Below, in pieces: positions 7,110-16,006 of a stretch of 27,260 nt of DNA. Origin of the DNA: Bacteroidales bacterium UBA3543 (lineage in GTDB: Bacteria > Bacteroidota > Bacteroidia > Bacteroidales > UBA932); assembly GCA_002376715.1 (NCBI GenBank), contig DFOK01000102.1, forward strand, positions 1-27,260. Reading direction: 5' to 3'. Position 1 is the stretch's first letter. The number at the start of each line of letters is the position of its first letter. The position numbers and the translations under genes are program-made. Under the pieces are notes generated by a model. The model did not search any database. It saw only the letters and a list, made by a program, of their open reading frames with translations, and was not told the origin of the DNA.

Positions 7110-8309
7110 CTATTTTACTCTGCCGGGATAGTGTTCAAGAGCTACTTCCAGACACTTGAGTGCGGCTTTGATGTCCTCTTCCTTAAGTACATATGCCATA
7201 CGAATCTGATTGGTACCAAGTCCCTTTGTAGCGTAGAAGCCTGCGAGAGGGGCTACCATAACCGTCTGGCCTTCATACTCAAACTCCTCGAGCAGCCACT
7301 GTGCAAACTTGTCACTATCATCAACGGGAAGTTGTACCACTGCATAAAATGCGCCCATAGGTGTAGGAACTACTACACCTTTAATCTTCCTAAGTCCCTC
7401 AAGGAGAACATTACGACGATGGATATACTCGTCACGAACTTCCTTAAAATACTCTGCAGGAGTATCGAGAGCACCCTCAGCCGCAATCTGACCATATGCA
7501 GGTGAGCAGAGACGCGCCTGGGCATAACGGAGTACGTATTTCATCACCTCTTTGTTCTTTGATACGATAAATCCGATTCTCACACCGCAGAGACTGTATC
7601 TCTTGGAAACAGAGTCAAGAAGAATAACGTTCTCCTCAAGTCCGGGGATATGCATGCAGGAGAAGTGCGGTTCATCGGTATAGCAGAACTCACGGTATAC
7701 CTCATCCGAATAGATAAAAAGTCCATGCTTTTTAGCAATAGCACCTAGCTCCATCAGCGCCTCTTTTGTATAAAGAGATCCTGTGGGATTGCCAGGGTTG
7801 CAAATAATGATACCCTTGGTCTTGGGAGTAATTTTCTTCTCAACCTCTGACATCGGAGGAAGTGCAAAGCCATCCTCTATCTTTGTAGTGATGGGTTTTA
7901 GGATAACGTCATTCTGCAGGGCAATTGCGTTGTAATTGGTGTAGAAGGGCTCGAACACGATAACTTCGTCATCGGGATTACAGGTGACTGCAAGTGCGAT
8001 CTGGAGTGCCTCGCTACCACCGTTGGTAATGTTGATGCAGGATGTATCGATGTCGATATTGATCCCTTTGTAATACTTCACAAGTCCTTCGAGCAGACTC
8101 TTGTTACCTGCTGAGTTGGGATAAGCTACAAGTTTGAGCTGGTTGTTCTTTACAGCGTCAAGTGCCTCTTTCGGAGAAGCAATGTCGGGCTGACCGATGT
8201 TGAGGTGATAAACTTTAATACCTCTTTTTTTCGCTGCATCAGCATAAGGAACAAGCTTCCTGATAGGGGAAGCCGGCATCTTTTGGGCTTTTTTAGAAAA
8301 TGTTAGCAT
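7110..8309 (-). CDS. PLP-dependent class I aminotransferase, aspartate type
   Basis: A 399-residue fold-type I aminotransferase, probably aspartate:2-oxoglutarate. Visible features: substrate-loop GQPDIASP near residue 39, NPGNPTG at 171-177, D202 in YSDEVYREF for the pyridine nitrogen, the PLP Schiff-base lysine K236 in DSVSKRYSLCGVRIGF, and R380 (NQIRMAY) for the substrate carboxylate. Length is normal. The ATG at 8309 is used. The dacB gene ends 45 nt upstream with no clear terminator or promoter between, so the two may share a transcript. Exact substrate (aspartate, aromatic, methionine) cannot be settled from motifs. Confidence 0.88.
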   Translation of the reverse strand: MLTFSKKAQKMPASPIRKLVPYADAAKKRGIKVYHLNIGQPDIASPKEALDAVKNNQLKLVAYPNSAGNKSLLEGLVKYYKGINIDIDTSCINITNGGSEALQIALAVTCNPDDEVIVFEPFYTNYNAIALQNDVILKPITTKIEDGFALPPMSEVEKKITPKTKGIIICNPGNPTGSLYTKEALMELGAIAKKHGLFIYSDEVYREFCYTDEPHFSCMHIPGLEENVILLDSVSKRYSLCGVRIGFIVSKNKEVMKYVLRYAQARLCSPAYGQIAAEGALDTPAEYFKEVRDEYIHRRNVLLEGLRKIKGVVVPTPMGAFYAVVQLPVDDSDKFAQWLLEEFEYEGQTVMVAPLAGFYATKGLGTNQIRMAYVLKEEDIKAALKCLEVALEHYPGRVK

Positions 8310-8354
8310 ATTGAAAATCTGTTGTTATTGTTATTAAATCGTTTACTTCTCAAT

Positions 8355-9830
8355 CTATCTGCGAGCGCCATACTTTGCAAGTTCACGCATAAAACCTTCG
8401 ATTTTTGGCTGAACTGCACTTGTGGGACAATCAAAATTGTTGACCAGAATGGCAAACTTAATGTGACCCTTCTTTGTCTTCACATAGCCCGCATAACATC
8501 TCACACTCGACAAGGATCCACTCTTGGCCCTGATAATCTCCTTTATTTCCTCTTTTTCTCCCTTTAGCACCCCTTCAAGTGTACCGGGACGTCCGGGACC
8601 GGGAAAACTCTCAAAGTATTGATCAAATGTAGCACTTTGTTCTTTATAAGTGTAAAAATTTGTGAAGAATCTTGGAGAAACATAGTTTTCTCGGGAGAGA
8701 CCGCTGCCATCGTCCTGGTGAAGTCCGTAAGTGTCGACACCATGGTCTTGTAGATACTGTTCTACCGCCTCTGTAGAGGCATAAAAATAGGAATTGTCAA
8801 CGAGTACTTTACCAAGCATCTTCAACATGGTCTCTGCAAAAAAGTTATTGCTGATGGTATTTGTCACATTTATAACCTCAATCAATTCGGGAGAGAAAGT
8901 CTCCACCAGATATGTAAGTTTGTCCTGATCGGGAACGGCAATGCCCATCTGCCTGAGCGAAGCCACATCATTTACCCCAAGTGAAGGAATCCCTTTGCCT
9001 GTAAGAAAAGCATCGAATGCACCTGCACAGGTTGAAGGCCCGAACCTGTTGGAACGTGTAATTACCCTCTTAGGCATATCCACCGCATAAGTGCCTACAA
9101 ATTTGGCTACCGGAGCAAGGTTGGTAACATAATACTCGGTACCGTCACGACTTTTTTCAGGTCCGGTGACAACTTGGTTGATATAGGTCATTTTGGGTGA
9201 ATATGGAGGAAGCGGAGTGATTTTAACGGGATCACCCACTGTTGCCCCCGGCTCAATCTCAAAACGGCTGAGGTTTTCAGCGTAAGAGAGTCCTGAAGGA
9301 CCGCTGCCATAATAATAACCGAGATTGCCATAGGCCCAGCTGTCAGGAATATTCTCATCAATAAAGAAACGATCATCACCTATGACACTGCCATTGATGC
9401 GTTTGATGCCGGCTTCTGCTATTGCGTCAGCCCATATACCGAAAATGGAATCTATAGGATATGCTATTTCATCCTGCGAACCGAGTGTTGGGTCACCTCC
9501 GCCGACAATATACAGATCACCATTCAAGGTACCGTCATCCATTATATGACCATCGTAAGCAACCTTTGTGGAGAATCTGAAGTCAGGACCGAGCACCTCG
9601 ATGGCCACTCCCGTGGTAATGGTCTTCATGGTAGAAGCGGTCAGCAGTGGCATCTCCCCATTCCAGGAAGCTATATCTTTTCCATTTTCGTCCACAGCAA
9701 GAATAGCGACTGCAGCATTGACAAATAGAGAGTCGGTCTTGAGTTGTCGGTTAATATAATTCTGTACCCTGTTCTGGGAAAAAACAAGCGCCGGAAAAAG
9801 TAAAAAGGCGGTGATTAGTCTTATACGCAT
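8355..9830 (-). CDS. dacB: D-alanyl-D-alanine carboxypeptidase/endopeptidase (PBP4 type, DacB)
   Basis: A 491-residue class C low-molecular-weight penicillin-binding protein that trims or opens peptidoglycan cross-links in the periplasm. The chosen ATG at 9830 gives a signal peptide (MRIRLITAFLLFPALVFSQN). Active-site motifs are S66-T-M-K69, S327-N-N329 (SNNFFAE), and K436-S-G438 in place of KTG. The long insertion between the first two motifs is typical of the PBP4 group. An in-frame extension of 34 residues upstream would put a second hydrophobic stretch before the signal peptide and start upstream of the predicted -7 element, so I reject it. Confidence 0.92.
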   Translation of the reverse strand: MRIRLITAFLLFPALVFSQNRVQNYINRQLKTDSLFVNAAVAILAVDENGKDIASWNGEMPLLTASTMKTITTGVAIEVLGPDFRFSTKVAYDGHIMDDGTLNGDLYIVGGGDPTLGSQDEIAYPIDSIFGIWADAIAEAGIKRINGSVIGDDRFFIDENIPDSWAYGNLGYYYGSGPSGLSYAENLSRFEIEPGATVGDPVKITPLPPYSPKMTYINQVVTGPEKSRDGTEYYVTNLAPVAKFVGTYAVDMPKRVITRSNRFGPSTCAGAFDAFLTGKGIPSLGVNDVASLRQMGIAVPDQDKLTYLVETFSPELIEVINVTNTISNNFFAETMLKMLGKVLVDNSYFYASTEAVEQYLQDHGVDTYGLHQDDGSGLSRENYVSPRFFTNFYTYKEQSATFDQYFESFPGPGRPGTLEGVLKGEKEEIKEIIRAKSGSLSSVRCYAGYVKTKKGHIKFAILVNNFDCPTSAVQPKIEGFMRELAKYGARR

Positions 9831-9853
9831 AGTGTTGTGCTTTATTAAAGAGA

Positions 9854-9885
9854 CAAAAATAGCAAAAAAGAGGGATTGTTTCAAT
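9854..9885 (-). promoter_or_regulatory. Candidate promoter of dacB
   Basis: On the minus strand TATTTTTG (9854-9861) matches TAnnTTTG, preceded after 20 nt by ATTG (9882-9885), one mismatch from TTTG. It lies 24 nt before the chosen dacB ATG. Confidence 0.5.
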
Positions 9886-9893
9886 AAAACAAG

Positions 9894-9901
9894 TAATTTT
9901 G
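9894..9901 (+). promoter_or_regulatory. Candidate -7 element for the purM operon
   Basis: TAATTTTG matches TAnnTTTG on the plus strand, about 95 nt before the purM ATG. No exact TTTG is found at the usual distance upstream, so this is a partial match. Confidence 0.4.
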
Positions 9902-9998
9902 TAGAATATAATTCAAAAAGCGAAGAGAGCACTAAAAGTTGCGGAAAACAAATTTAGATAATTGCTTTTCTACAGATAGTAGACCAAATAGTTTGAAT

Positions 9999-11180
9999 AT
10001 GACCAATACTGAAGCCAACAGATATGCGGCAAGAGGGGTTTCCTCATCCAAGGAAGATGTGCATAAGGCTATCGCCGATATGGACAAGGGACTTTTTCCG
10101 AAAGCATTCTGTAAGATTGTACCCGATTATCTGGGTCATGATCCGGAATATTGCGTAGTAATGCACGCAGATGGGGCAGGCACCAAAAGTTCCCTGGCCT
10201 ACATTTATTGGAAAGAAACAGGCGACATGAGCGTCTGGAAGGGTATTGCTCAGGATGCGATAGTGATGAATACGGACGACCTGCTTTGCGTAGGAGTCAC
10301 AGATAACATCCTGCTCTCCTCTACTATCGGAAGAAATAAAAGACTCATACCCGGAGAGGTTATCAGCGCACTGATAGGCGGTTCACAGGAGTTTGTCGGC
10401 AAAATGGCCGATCTCGGCATCGGACTGCTGCTCACCGGCGGAGAGACCGCGGATGTGGGAGACTTGGTGCGGACAGTTATAGTGGACAGTACCGTTTGCG
10501 CCCGTATGCGCCGCAGCGATGTTATAGACAATGCACGTATTTGCGCCGGTGATGTAGTGGTGGGACTGGCATCCTTCGGGCAAGCCACATATGAAGAGGA
10601 GTACAACGGCGGTATGGGCAGCAATGGGCTCACCTCCGCACGCCATGATGTATTTGAACACTCCATCGCCACCAAATACCCGGAAAGTTTCGACAACTCC
10701 GTCGATGAAAAATATGTATATTGCGGTAGCAAAGCCCTTACCGATATCGAACCTGAAACCGAACTCACCTACGGCAAACTGGTACTCTCCCCTACCCGCA
10801 CCTATGCGCCGGTAGTCAAGGAGATACTTGAAAGATACCGTCCGAAAGTCCACGGTATGGTGCATTGTTCGGGCGGTGCCCAGACCAAGGTACTCCATTT
10901 CATCGAGGGACTAAAAGTAATCAAGGATAATCTCTTCCCTGCACCGGTGCTCTTCAGGACAATTCAACAAGAATCGGGGACAGCTTGGAGTGAGATGTAC
11001 AAGGTATTCAATATGGGGCACAGGATGGAACTTTATGTTCCGGAAGAGATTGCACAGGATATCATCTCCATTTCCGAAGGATTCGGGATAGAGGCGCGTA
11101 TCATCGGAAGAGTGGAAAAGGCTCCACTAGCTGAAGTCGAAATAATTTCAGAATACGGAAAATTCAACTATAGAAGATAA
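9999..11180 (+). CDS. purM: Phosphoribosylformylglycinamidine cyclo-ligase (AIR synthase) PurM
   Basis: A 393-residue enzyme of de novo purine synthesis that closes FGAM to AIR using ATP. HADGAGTKSS at 56-65 is the nucleotide/phosphate loop, followed by WKGIAQDAIVMNTDDLLCVG and TGGETADVGD at 146-155. This form is longer than the roughly 345-residue E. coli enzyme, as is usual in Bacteroidetes. I chose ATG at 9999 (MTNTEANRYAARGVSSSKED); a TTG start 20 codons upstream has no family-like sequence. It leads a four-gene unit with gaps of 2 nt or overlaps. The reason for linking PurM to the racemase homologue is unknown. Confidence 0.93.
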   Translation: MTNTEANRYAARGVSSSKEDVHKAIADMDKGLFPKAFCKIVPDYLGHDPEYCVVMHADGAGTKSSLAYIYWKETGDMSVWKGIAQDAIVMNTDDLLCVGVTDNILLSSTIGRNKRLIPGEVISALIGGSQEFVGKMADLGIGLLLTGGETADVGDLVRTVIVDSTVCARMRRSDVIDNARICAGDVVVGLASFGQATYEEEYNGGMGSNGLTSARHDVFEHSIATKYPESFDNSVDEKYVYCGSKALTDIEPETELTYGKLVLSPTRTYAPVVKEILERYRPKVHGMVHCSGGAQTKVLHFIEGLKVIKDNLFPAPVLFRTIQQESGTAWSEMYKVFNMGHRMELYVPEEIAQDIISISEGFGIEARIIGRVEKAPLAEVEIISEYGKFNYRR

Positions 11181-11182
11181 TT

Positions 11183-12667
11183 ATGAAAAAAGCACTGATT
11201 ATCCTCCTCGCACTCTCTGCGGCATTATGTTCATGTAAGAAAAATGTCCGGCAGACGGCCATCAATCTGCCCATAGTTGACAGAGCCCTCTACGATAGCA
11301 CCTCCATTTATTATGGAGATTTTGAAAAATATCCCGAAGATCTCAAGATGCTCCCCATCGGAGTATTCGATTCCGGTACGGGTGGATTGACAGTCCTCGA
11401 AAAAATTCTCTCTCTCGATGTTTTTGACAACATTACCGGCCAAATGGGAGATGATGACATACTCGACTTTGCCGGCGAACATTTCATCTATCTCGCCGAC
11501 CAGGCCAATATGCCCTACGGCAATTATGACGCCGAAGGCAAGAGTGATTATCTTAGGGAACTGGTAATCAAGGATGCGCTTTTCCTTCTGGATGACAACT
11601 ATTACGAAACTCAATTCAACAGGGAGTCCGATGGAATTAAACCCCGCGTAAAAATCATCGTTATTGCCTGCAACACAGCTACAGCTTATGGCCTGAAAGA
11701 TATAACCTCGCTGCTGGAGCAGAGCAACACAGGTGTCAAGGTAATTGGAGTGATAAATGCCGGTGTAAAAGCCACGCTTGACCAATTAAATGTTACTGAA
11801 AGTGATGAACCCTTCGCCATAGGAGTACTGGCGACACCCGGCACAATCGCCTCCGGCTCATATCAGCGTACAATCGAAGAGATGTTAGCAGAACGCGGCA
11901 TTAAAACAAATGTAACGATTGTAAATCAGAAAGGATATGGATTTGCCGAGGCGGTTGACAGCGAACCTGATTTTGTCAATCCCTCTCTCTATACACCTCG
12001 TAATTCATACAGGGGCCCCCGTATCGGCATGGGAGATGATTCCCTTGACATCAATCTGATGAGGATTTACAATTTTGACTTTTCCGGCAACAGAATGCTT
12101 TACAGAAGGGATGCACAAGGACGCTACAGAGATATTCAGCTCAATGATGCCGTAAACTACGCCCGTTTTAACCTAGTTTCACTTCTGGAAAAGCACCGTC
12201 TGAGTGGTTCTACATCACCTCTGAGAGCAGTCATACTGGGTTGTACCCACTATCCTTTCCTGATAGAGACACTTTGGCAAGTCCTAAACGAACTTAAAAA
12301 TATCAAAGTCGAGAACCAATATCTCTACAAGCATCTCATTGCGGATGATTTCATTTTCATAGACCCCGCAATCTACACTGCAATTGAGTGTTACAACACT
12401 CTTCGCGAAGATGGCAACCTTGCCCTGCGTATTGGCGATCAGAAGGTAAACGGATATATTTCCGTTCCTGACGGATTTCTCGACAGTAAATACCTTACTC
12501 CCGACGGCAAACTTACATACGAGTTCAAATATGGCAGGGATGTGGATTCCAAAGAGATAACAACCAAACAGGTACCATTCTCCAAAAGCAATATAGACAG
12601 CAACAACCTCCTTCGAATCAAGTCACTGCTGCCCTATTCCTACGAACTTATATATCCTGCACTCTAA
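11183..12667 (+). CDS. Lipoprotein homologue of glutamate racemase
   Basis: A 494-residue member of the Asp/Glu racemase superfamily. It keeps the MurI signatures: IGVFDSGTGG (59-68), D106 and PYG at 111-113, first catalytic Cys C163 (IACNTATAYG), ATPGTIASGSYQ (217-228), and second catalytic Cys C354 with H356 (LGCTHYPFL). Two things are odd. It has an N-terminal signal with a lipobox-like LCSC ending at C18, predicting export and lipid anchoring, while ordinary MurI is cytoplasmic. It is also far longer than the usual 265 residues, with extra sequence around 85-98, 136-155 and mainly 258-345, plus a long C-terminal tail. It starts 2 nt after purM and overlaps the next gene by one base. Substrate is unknown. 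Confidence 0.8.
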   Translation: MKKALIILLALSAALCSCKKNVRQTAINLPIVDRALYDSTSIYYGDFEKYPEDLKMLPIGVFDSGTGGLTVLEKILSLDVFDNITGQMGDDDILDFAGEHFIYLADQANMPYGNYDAEGKSDYLRELVIKDALFLLDDNYYETQFNRESDGIKPRVKIIVIACNTATAYGLKDITSLLEQSNTGVKVIGVINAGVKATLDQLNVTESDEPFAIGVLATPGTIASGSYQRTIEEMLAERGIKTNVTIVNQKGYGFAEAVDSEPDFVNPSLYTPRNSYRGPRIGMGDDSLDINLMRIYNFDFSGNRMLYRRDAQGRYRDIQLNDAVNYARFNLVSLLEKHRLSGSTSPLRAVILGCTHYPFLIETLWQVLNELKNIKVENQYLYKHLIADDFIFIDPAIYTAIECYNTLREDGNLALRIGDQKVNGYISVPDGFLDSKYLTPDGKLTYEFKYGRDVDSKEITTKQVPFSKSNIDSNNLLRIKSLLPYSYELIYPAL

Positions 12668-13278
12668 TGATGCTAAGCGAGTTCATTACACCTGAAGAGA
12701 TAGAATGCCTGGAAATCATTTCATTTTCCGGGGAAATCAGTGTGATATCGACTACCGGAAAGAAGTACAAAGAGGCTATAAAGCATCTGAGGGAACAAAT
12801 TTTCATCGGCTTTGACACCGAAACCAAACCCAATTTCCACGCCAATACCCCACGTAACTCCACAGCATTACTGCAACTTTCCAGCGAAACGAATGCATAT
12901 CTGTTCAGAGTGCAAAAGATAGGCCTCCCGCAGGAGCTGGCAGATATCTTATCAGACCCGGAAATCACCAAAGTGGGGGCAGCTACCACGGATGATATCA
13001 GAGGACTACAACATTACAGAGAGTTCGAGCCGCATAGATTCATAGATTTGCAGGACTTCGTAGAACAATACGGCATACTCGAGAAAAGCGTACGTAAGTT
13101 GGCAGCCATAATACTCGGAAAAAGAATCTCCAAGGCACAGCAACTTTCAAACTGGGAAGCGGCCAAACTGACACCCGCTCAGCAACTTTACGCAGCTACT
13201 GATGCCTGGGTCTGTGTCAAGATGTACAAAAAGCTCCTTGCCTGTCCCAAACCTTCACTCCAAGAGAACGAAATATGA
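12667..13278 (+). CDS. 3'-5' exonuclease domain protein, DEDDy type (RNase D/WRN-like)
   Basis: A 203-residue single-domain nuclease of the DnaQ-like superfamily. The metal-binding acidic residues are D50 and E52 (FIGFDTETKP), D110 (TTDDIRGL), and the ExoIII motif Y175-x3-D179 (YAATDAWVCVKMY), which puts it in the DEDDy group with RNase D and the WRN exonuclease domain. There are no HRDC domains, so it is not full RNase D. Its ATG overlaps the previous stop (TAATG) and its end overlaps rlmI by 4 nt, which implies coupled translation. Substrate (RNA or DNA) cannot be read; the rlmI partner hints at RNA. Confidence 0.88.
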   Translation: MMLSEFITPEEIECLEIISFSGEISVISTTGKKYKEAIKHLREQIFIGFDTETKPNFHANTPRNSTALLQLSSETNAYLFRVQKIGLPQELADILSDPEITKVGAATTDDIRGLQHYREFEPHRFIDLQDFVEQYGILEKSVRKLAAIILGKRISKAQQLSNWEAAKLTPAQQLYAATDAWVCVKMYKKLLACPKPSLQENEI

Positions 13279-14456
13279 CACGCATCCACCTCAAAAAAGG
13301 GCGGGAGGAGTCTCTCCTGCGACGCCACCCCTGGCTCTTTTCCGGCGCCATATCACGCATCGAAGGCGAACCTTATGAAGGGGATATCGTATCCATCATC
13401 AGCCAAAGCGGTGAATGTCTTGGGTACGGACATTTCCAGATAGGCTCGATAGCGGTGCGGGTGCTGAGTTTTGACGATGCTGCACTCTCCCCTGATTTCT
13501 GGAAGGAGAGGATCGGCGCTGCGTACAGGCATAGACTCTCCCTGTCGCTAAATAACACCAACTGCTATCGTCTGGTACACGGAGAGGGAGATATGCTCCC
13601 CGGTCTTATAGTGGATTGGTACAACGGAGTGGCGGTGGTTCAGGCACATTCGGTCGGAATGTTTCTCTCATTGGAAAAAATTTCCGATGCCCTTAAAGAA
13701 GTTTATGGGAAGGAGCTCAAGGCAATTTATGACAAAAGCTCGGGGACAGCGCCATTTAATGCCGGACTTGACCTCAACGATGGTTTTCTTTATCGTAATG
13801 AGGACTTTTCCGATGAACGCGAAGGGATTGTAATGGAGAATGGGCACAAATTCATAGTCAACTGGGAGGAGGGGCAGAAGACCGGTTTCTTCCTCGACCA
13901 GAGGGAGAACAGAGCACTTGTGGAGAGGTATGCTGCCGGACGAAATGTGCTCAATCTCTTTTCTTATACGGGAGGTTTTTCCATATATGCACTCGCAGGC
14001 GGAGCCACAGGTGTAGATTCGGTGGATAGTTCGGCCAAAGCAGTTGCGATGATGGAGAGGAATGTGGCCCTCAACGATTTCCCCAACCATCATTCTTTCT
14101 GTGAGGATGCCATTGACTTCGTCAAAAATTCCCCATTTGGAAAATATGATATGATGATTGTGGACCCTCCGGCATTCGCCAAACACCGCGGCGCAATCAG
14201 AAATGCACTCAGAGGCTATCAGAGACTCAATGCCTCAGCCATTTCCAAAATAGCATCTGGAGGTATTATCTTTACTTTCAGCTGTTCACAGGTAGTAGAC
14301 AGCACCTCTTTCGCTCTTACCATATTTTCCGCTGCAGCGGAAACGGGACGCAATGTCAAGATTCTCGACCGACTAAATCAACCGGCCGATCACCCCGTCA
14401 ATATTTTCCATCCGGAAGGAGAGTATCTTAAGGGACTGATACTCTATGTTGAATAA
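13275..14456 (+). CDS. rlmI: Class I rRNA large-subunit methyltransferase RlmI (m5C)
   Basis: A 393-residue SAM-dependent methyltransferase of the RlmI/YccW family, which makes 5-methylcytosine in 23S rRNA (C1962 in E. coli). An N-terminal PUA RNA-binding domain (about 1-75, with RRHPWLFSGAI) is followed by the Rossmann domain: GQKTGFFLDQRENR (200-213), VLNLFSYTGGFS (225-236, SAM motif I), DPPAFAKHR (297-305, motif IV), and the nucleophilic cysteine C337 in FTFSCSQ. It overlaps the exonuclease gene by 4 nt and ends the operon, facing the flavodiiron gene with only 31 nt between. Confidence 0.92.
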   Translation: MTRIHLKKGREESLLRRHPWLFSGAISRIEGEPYEGDIVSIISQSGECLGYGHFQIGSIAVRVLSFDDAALSPDFWKERIGAAYRHRLSLSLNNTNCYRLVHGEGDMLPGLIVDWYNGVAVVQAHSVGMFLSLEKISDALKEVYGKELKAIYDKSSGTAPFNAGLDLNDGFLYRNEDFSDEREGIVMENGHKFIVNWEEGQKTGFFLDQRENRALVERYAAGRNVLNLFSYTGGFSIYALAGGATGVDSVDSSAKAVAMMERNVALNDFPNHHSFCEDAIDFVKNSPFGKYDMMIVDPPAFAKHRGAIRNALRGYQRLNASAISKIASGGIIFTFSCSQVVDSTSFALTIFSAAAETGRNVKILDRLNQPADHPVNIFHPEGEYLKGLILYVE

Positions 14457-14487
14457 TCCTTTCTGTTACACCCTAAGAAGTTAGTCC

Positions 14488-15666
14488 TTACAACAATGCA
14501 TCTGCAAGCTGCTCGAGAGCAGGATAGTCGGTGCTCTTCATCCGGCTTCTGATCGTAACGACAGGCTCTACTATCGTCAGATTGGACATCTGACAGAGCA
14601 TTTCATTCATAATTCTTGCTGCGGAAGGGGCCCACGAGCCATTTTCAATGATACCCACGGTACGGCCTGCATAACATTTAATCTGAAGGATATGAAGGAA
14701 ATTGTGCATTGGAGTAAAGAGCCCATTGTCATAAGAAGAGGCTGCAAGGACCAGTTTGTCATAGCGGAAAGCATCAGAGACATTGCGGGAAATGTCAGTA
14801 CGACATAAATCTCTGATAAACACATTTTCCGCCCCTTTAGACTCAAGCAACTCTTTCAACTTTTCCGCTGCCTTCATCGTGCCACCATAAATGGAAGCCA
14901 CAGCTATCATAATACCATTCGACTCGGGGGAATAACTGCTCCAGGTATCGTAGAGTTTAATATATTTTTCCAAATCTTCATTTATAATCGGACCGTGGAG
15001 CGGACGAATGCTCTTTATGGGCAGAGCAGAGGCTTTTTTAAGGAGATTCTGAACTTGAGCACCATATTTACCTACGATATTGATATAATAGCGTCTTGCC
15101 TCTTCAGACCAATCGGGATCTTCACTGCTGTAGAATCCGCATTCCGAGAGTGCCCCGAATTTACCGAAACCATCAGCACTGTAAAGTGCTCCATCAAACT
15201 CATCAAATGAGACCATTACTTCAGGCCAATGCACCATTGGTGCCGCATAGAAGTGAAGTTTGTGTTTTCCCAAATCCAGAACATCCCCCTCTTTCATTTC
15301 GATGCAACGGCTACCGATAGCGGGAGTATTGAAGAACTGCGGAAGCATCTTGGCAGCTCTGGCTCCTGTGACAATCTGAATATCGGGATATATTTCAAGC
15401 ACTCTTGCAATCATGGAAGAATGGTCGGGTTCAAGGTGATGAACGACCAGATAGTCAGGTTTCCTTTCTCCGAGAGCTTTTCTCAGATTCGTCTCCCACT
15501 CCTCCCCTTTTCTGGCATCTGCCGTATCCAATATGGCTATTTTCTCATCCAAAATAAGATAAGAGTTATAGGAAACGCCTTGCGGCACTTTGTATTGGCT
15601 TTCAAAAAGGTCTATATCAAAGTCATCAAGACCTATGTAGATAACGTCGTCAGTAATTTTCCTCAT
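14488..15666 (-). CDS. FprA-type flavodiiron protein (oxygen/NO reductase)
   Basis: A 392-residue class A flavodiiron protein that reduces oxygen to water or NO to nitrous oxide in the cytoplasm of anaerobes. The metallo-beta-lactamase-like domain has the diiron ligands H77, E79, D81, H82, H146, D165 and H224 (HHLEPDH, MVHWPEVM, YSADGFG, PLHGP), all intact. The C-terminal flavodoxin domain starts near residue 251 with the FMN loop ASIYGGTMKAAE. There is no rubredoxin fusion, so it needs a separate donor. I chose ATG at 15666 (MRKITDDVIYIG); a second ATG nine codons upstream adds residues without family support. Likely a single-gene transcript. Confidence 0.93.
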   Translation of the reverse strand: MRKITDDVIYIGLDDFDIDLFESQYKVPQGVSYNSYLILDEKIAILDTADARKGEEWETNLRKALGERKPDYLVVHHLEPDHSSMIARVLEIYPDIQIVTGARAAKMLPQFFNTPAIGSRCIEMKEGDVLDLGKHKLHFYAAPMVHWPEVMVSFDEFDGALYSADGFGKFGALSECGFYSSEDPDWSEEARRYYINIVGKYGAQVQNLLKKASALPIKSIRPLHGPIINEDLEKYIKLYDTWSSYSPESNGIMIAVASIYGGTMKAAEKLKELLESKGAENVFIRDLCRTDISRNVSDAFRYDKLVLAASSYDNGLFTPMHNFLHILQIKCYAGRTVGIIENGSWAPSAARIMNEMLCQMSNLTIVEPVVTIRSRMKSTDYPALEQLADALL

Positions 15667-15709
15667 AATTGCATTCCTAATTAAACTAAACATTTACTTA
15701 TTTGAGCTG

Positions 15710-15717
15710 CAAAGATA
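15710..15717 (-). promoter_or_regulatory. Candidate -7 element for the flavodiiron gene
   Basis: On the minus strand TATCTTTG matches TAnnTTTG 43 nt before the chosen ATG. No clear TTTG is found at the usual spacing. Confidence 0.4.
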
Positions 15718-16006
15718 ATAAATCCCCTTGATTTAAAGGAAATGGCCGTTATTACGCAGAGTAAAAATGTGGTCATGTTCTTGGAATGAAATCATTTGAC
15801 GGCCATTGTAAAAAATCTCAGAGCAATCTAATTTAACCAACTTTTTACTCGTTATTCTACCATATTTATATAAATTTGCCGGAAGTTTTATAATGGAAGC
15901 CTCTCGACGGCAGGCGAATTTGCCAACGCTGAGTGTACTATAAATTTACTTACTTATTAACCTAGAGTCAGTTTTTTAAGAATTCTGCAACATTTATATT
16001 CAAATC
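15718..16006. promoter_or_regulatory. Intergenic region between divergent genes
   Basis: Together with 15667-15717 this makes about 340 bases without a gene. AATGGCCGT (15741-15749) is inverted at 15800-15808 (ACGGCCATT), too far apart for a simple terminator. TAAATTTG at 15871-15878 is a plausible plus-strand -7 element, leaving a leader of about 120 nt before the gene at 16007; that leader contains GGCGAATTTGCC, a near-palindrome near 15916-15927. No tRNA, riboswitch or small ORF was recognised. Confidence 0.35.

Noticed and set aside
9831..9932. A 34-residue N-terminal extension of DacB
   Set aside because: It would precede a complete signal peptide and start upstream of the predicted -7 element.
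10250..10898. Long open frames on the minus strand opposite purM
   Set aside because: They lie wholly inside purM, have no recognisable motifs and reflect codon bias of the real gene.
15741..15808. The AATGGCCGT inverted repeat as a terminator
   Set aside because: The arms are 50 nt apart and no T-run follows; it is reported only as part of the intergenic region.
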